Assembly (NCBI GenBank): GCA_012064415.1
Contig: SSNU01000317.1
Location: forward strand, 225,081-289,080
Direction: 5' to 3'
Source: Gyrodactylus bullatarudis
Lineage: Eukaryota > Platyhelminthes > Monogenea > Gyrodactylidea > Gyrodactylidae
DNA length: 64,000 bases
Shown here: one piece after another, positions 61,976 through 64,000 of the stretch
Layout: the number at the start of each line of letters is the position of its first letter
Numbering within the stretch: the stretch's first letter is position 1
The notes under the pieces: generated by a model
Told to the model about the DNA's origin: nothing
Seen by the model: the letters and a program-made list of their open reading frames with translations, nothing else
Database searches by the model: none
Translations under genes and position numbers: made by a program

Positions 61976-62849
61976 TATCTTTCATATGGGAAAACTTGAA
62001 AATTTACTTATGAACACAACTTCTGCCTCATAATTCAGATAAAATGAAATTCTTTAAGCTGAACAGTAAATGTTTAAGAATGATACACCCAAGCACTATC
62101 CGAATTTCAAGAGTCTGCATTTAAATATGCCGCCTTGTGATGACATTCCCTATTTTTTCTCGTTTTATTTTTTGTTATCTTCAAAGAATATTTGATCAAA
62201 AGAAATTGAAGGACTCATGATAATAATAAGCCAAATCGAAAGATAATATAATAAATGGATTTATGACGTGATGGGAAAATTCGTAAAAATTTGGATAAAA
62301 TTAAAATAAAATTCATTTTTTATTCATACCGATGCAAAAAAGTCGAACAATTTACAAGAAATCAACACAAGTTTCTTGCCATGTAGATAATGATTTTTCA
62401 TGTTTTTCTATATTTTAAATCTATAAAAAATGATAGAGTGGGCCATTTACATCTGAAATTAACGTTAAAAAGGCATTCGTGATAATTTTTTGCTGCTGAC
62501 GAATATAATCAACAATAATTTGGTTCATTTATAAACTTTTCTCATTCAGAAAAATTTGGTTTTAACCAAAAATTTGGAATTTTTGTACCACGTAAATCCC
62601 CAATATTTCAAGGTTAGTACTAAAATCACTTAGCAAAGTGGGGTCCGTTAGAAGCTTAAAGTAAACTATGCAATGGAGGTAGATTTTTTAAATTTCCAAT
62701 TTTTAGCTTATGTCAGAATCTAATCCAGTTCTTTGACGGTAAAAAATTTCTTAATTTTCATTTCTTCAATATTTTTACTCACCAAATGTTCTACTATAGT
62801 TTATTCAATCATTTTAATGAAATAAAGTATGACCAAAAAATCATGAACT
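61976..62849. other. AT-rich spacer, nothing recognised
   Basis: No frame, repeat or RNA feature that I can support. Confidence 0.5.
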
Positions 62850-63828
62850 TTGGCTTAGCACTCCTATTGCACGTAGCCAACCAGATTCATTTGAGTTCTT
62901 AAAAGTGGGGGATCATGGTGTAAGGTACAAAACTACCTATATCCACATTATACTAAGTCTATGGTTCGGTTAAGATTCAGTCTATTCAATGGAGAGTATT
63001 CATGTGATAGGATTAAATCAAAATAAAAATTGAGAAAACTTTTGTCGAAGGCGTCATTCATCTTCGCAGCATACATCTCTACTATATATATTTTTTCGAA
63101 ACTTTGTTTTCATCAATTTCAACCATATGACCATTCCCACCTATTCGAGCTTGAACTTGAGCTTATTTCAGAAGAAAGTTAGGAAACAAATAAAGATATG
63201 ATACTATCTACTCTCTTGTTATGAAAATCGTTCCCTCAATACCTGTATATGCTCTACCTGAACTAAAGTAGTAGTAGGCAAGCTGAATGAGGACATTCAG
63301 GAGGATTAAACAGTAAATATCCTGAAAAATTAAATATTACCTATATAAATTGATTGGCCCCTTCCACACCTAGTACATTGCTTGAAATTAGATCGAGATG
63401 GATTGACGGCCAAAGATCCAGAATACCCTCCATTGTGACATGGAGAAGACTCGAGATTAATAAAGATATTCTCTACCAATTAGTTGCGAGTTGCAATTTC
63501 TAAGTTGCAAGACTGAAATATGCCGTTCTCGTAAAATAGCATTTCATGAATGATTCTCTATTTCACTCATTATTGAAGCTCCTTTGATTGGTTCCCAGAT
63601 TCTTTTTCGATAAAAAGGTCAGTTCTCAATTTTTATCTTGATTTAATCATATCACATGAATACTCTCTATTAAATAGACTGAACCATAAACGAACCATAG
63701 ACTAAGTATAATGTGGATATAGGCAGTTTTGTAATGAATAATAGGCTCGAATAGACCTTACAACATGATCCCCCACTTTTAAGAACTCAAATGAATCTGA
63801 TTGGCTACAATAGGAGTGCTAAGCCCAA
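62850..63828. mobile_element. TIR element with ~190-base arms
   Basis: Arms 62850-63040 and about 63640-63828 are inverted copies sharing TTAGCACTCCTATTG-type ends, AAGTGGGGGATCATG and AATACTCTCTATT-type blocks with scattered differences. No coding frame inside. Family unknown. Confidence 0.75.
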
Positions 63829-63867
63829 TTTTTCGCTGAACCTCATCAAGTAATAATATATTATTAT

Positions 63868-64000
63868 TAGGGTCTCAAAAAGTCCTAAAAGTCCTTTTGG
63901 CTGTTTGAGGTCTATTTTCATTTCTATCCATATAAATTCAATTCATGTTTTGATTACTCAACTGGTTTGAAATTTATTAAGGCCTGATAAGGTCCTAAAT
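63868..64000 (+). mobile_element. Left end of a second hAT-like element, cut by the window edge
   Basis: Starts TAGGGTCTCAAAAAGTCCTA and continues GAGGTCTATTTTCA, matching the reverse-complemented right end of the 12277-12884 element. The right end lies outside the window. Confidence 0.55.

Overview
This is a strongly AT-rich animal (metazoan) nuclear window. Genes have GT-AG introns, two are innexins (gap-junction proteins), one is a basigin-type immunoglobulin protein, and others are MRPL28, ROMO1, RAB11, a cytosolic HSP70 and a DYRK1/minibrain kinase. The most telling trait is intron size. Several conserved genes carry introns of only 25-41 bases (RAB11: 38, 32, 25; MRPL28: 30, 30; basigin: 33; zinc-finger gene: 41), while DYRK1 has introns of up to about 5 kb filled with repeats. 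Innexins plus micro-introns suggest a small, reduced protostome/spiralian. A dicyemid (or orthonectid) mesozoan fits best from what I remember of the literature, but this is an inference, not a demonstration.

Layout. 1-4.7 kb: repeats, including a foldback element and an internally deleted DNA transposon with about 0.5-kb inverted ends. 4.9-21.7 kb, plus strand: a ten-exon DYRK1-type kinase whose exons join in frame; its introns hold foldback remnants and a hAT-like element. 22.7-25.7 kb: MRPL28 on the minus strand, with an opposite-strand ORF nested in its one long intron, then a divergent basigin gene. 26.5-29.5 kb: a nest of inverted-repeat elements, one carrying a hammerhead-ribozyme-like motif. 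30.3-40 kb: the gene-dense core, with a six-finger C2H2 protein (-), an isochorismatase-family hydrolase (+), a coiled-coil protein (+), ROMO1 (-), RAB11 (+) and HSP70 (-) with heat-shock elements upstream. A tRNA-derived SINE sits at 40.4 kb. 41.6-45.6 kb: two tandem innexin paralogues (-). 46-64 kb: mostly repeats (foldback elements, several TIR elements, a second and better-preserved hammerhead motif at 61.9 kb) with only weak coding candidates.

The genes do not form one pathway. They are housekeeping and signalling genes packed head-to-head or tail-to-tail, sometimes under 100 bases apart, between repeat-rich blocks. The less ordinary content is the micro-introns, the hammerhead-bearing repeat, the foldback family with near-identical arms, and the nested gene. 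All gene joins were made by eye from reading frames and splice signals; no transcript or database evidence was available.
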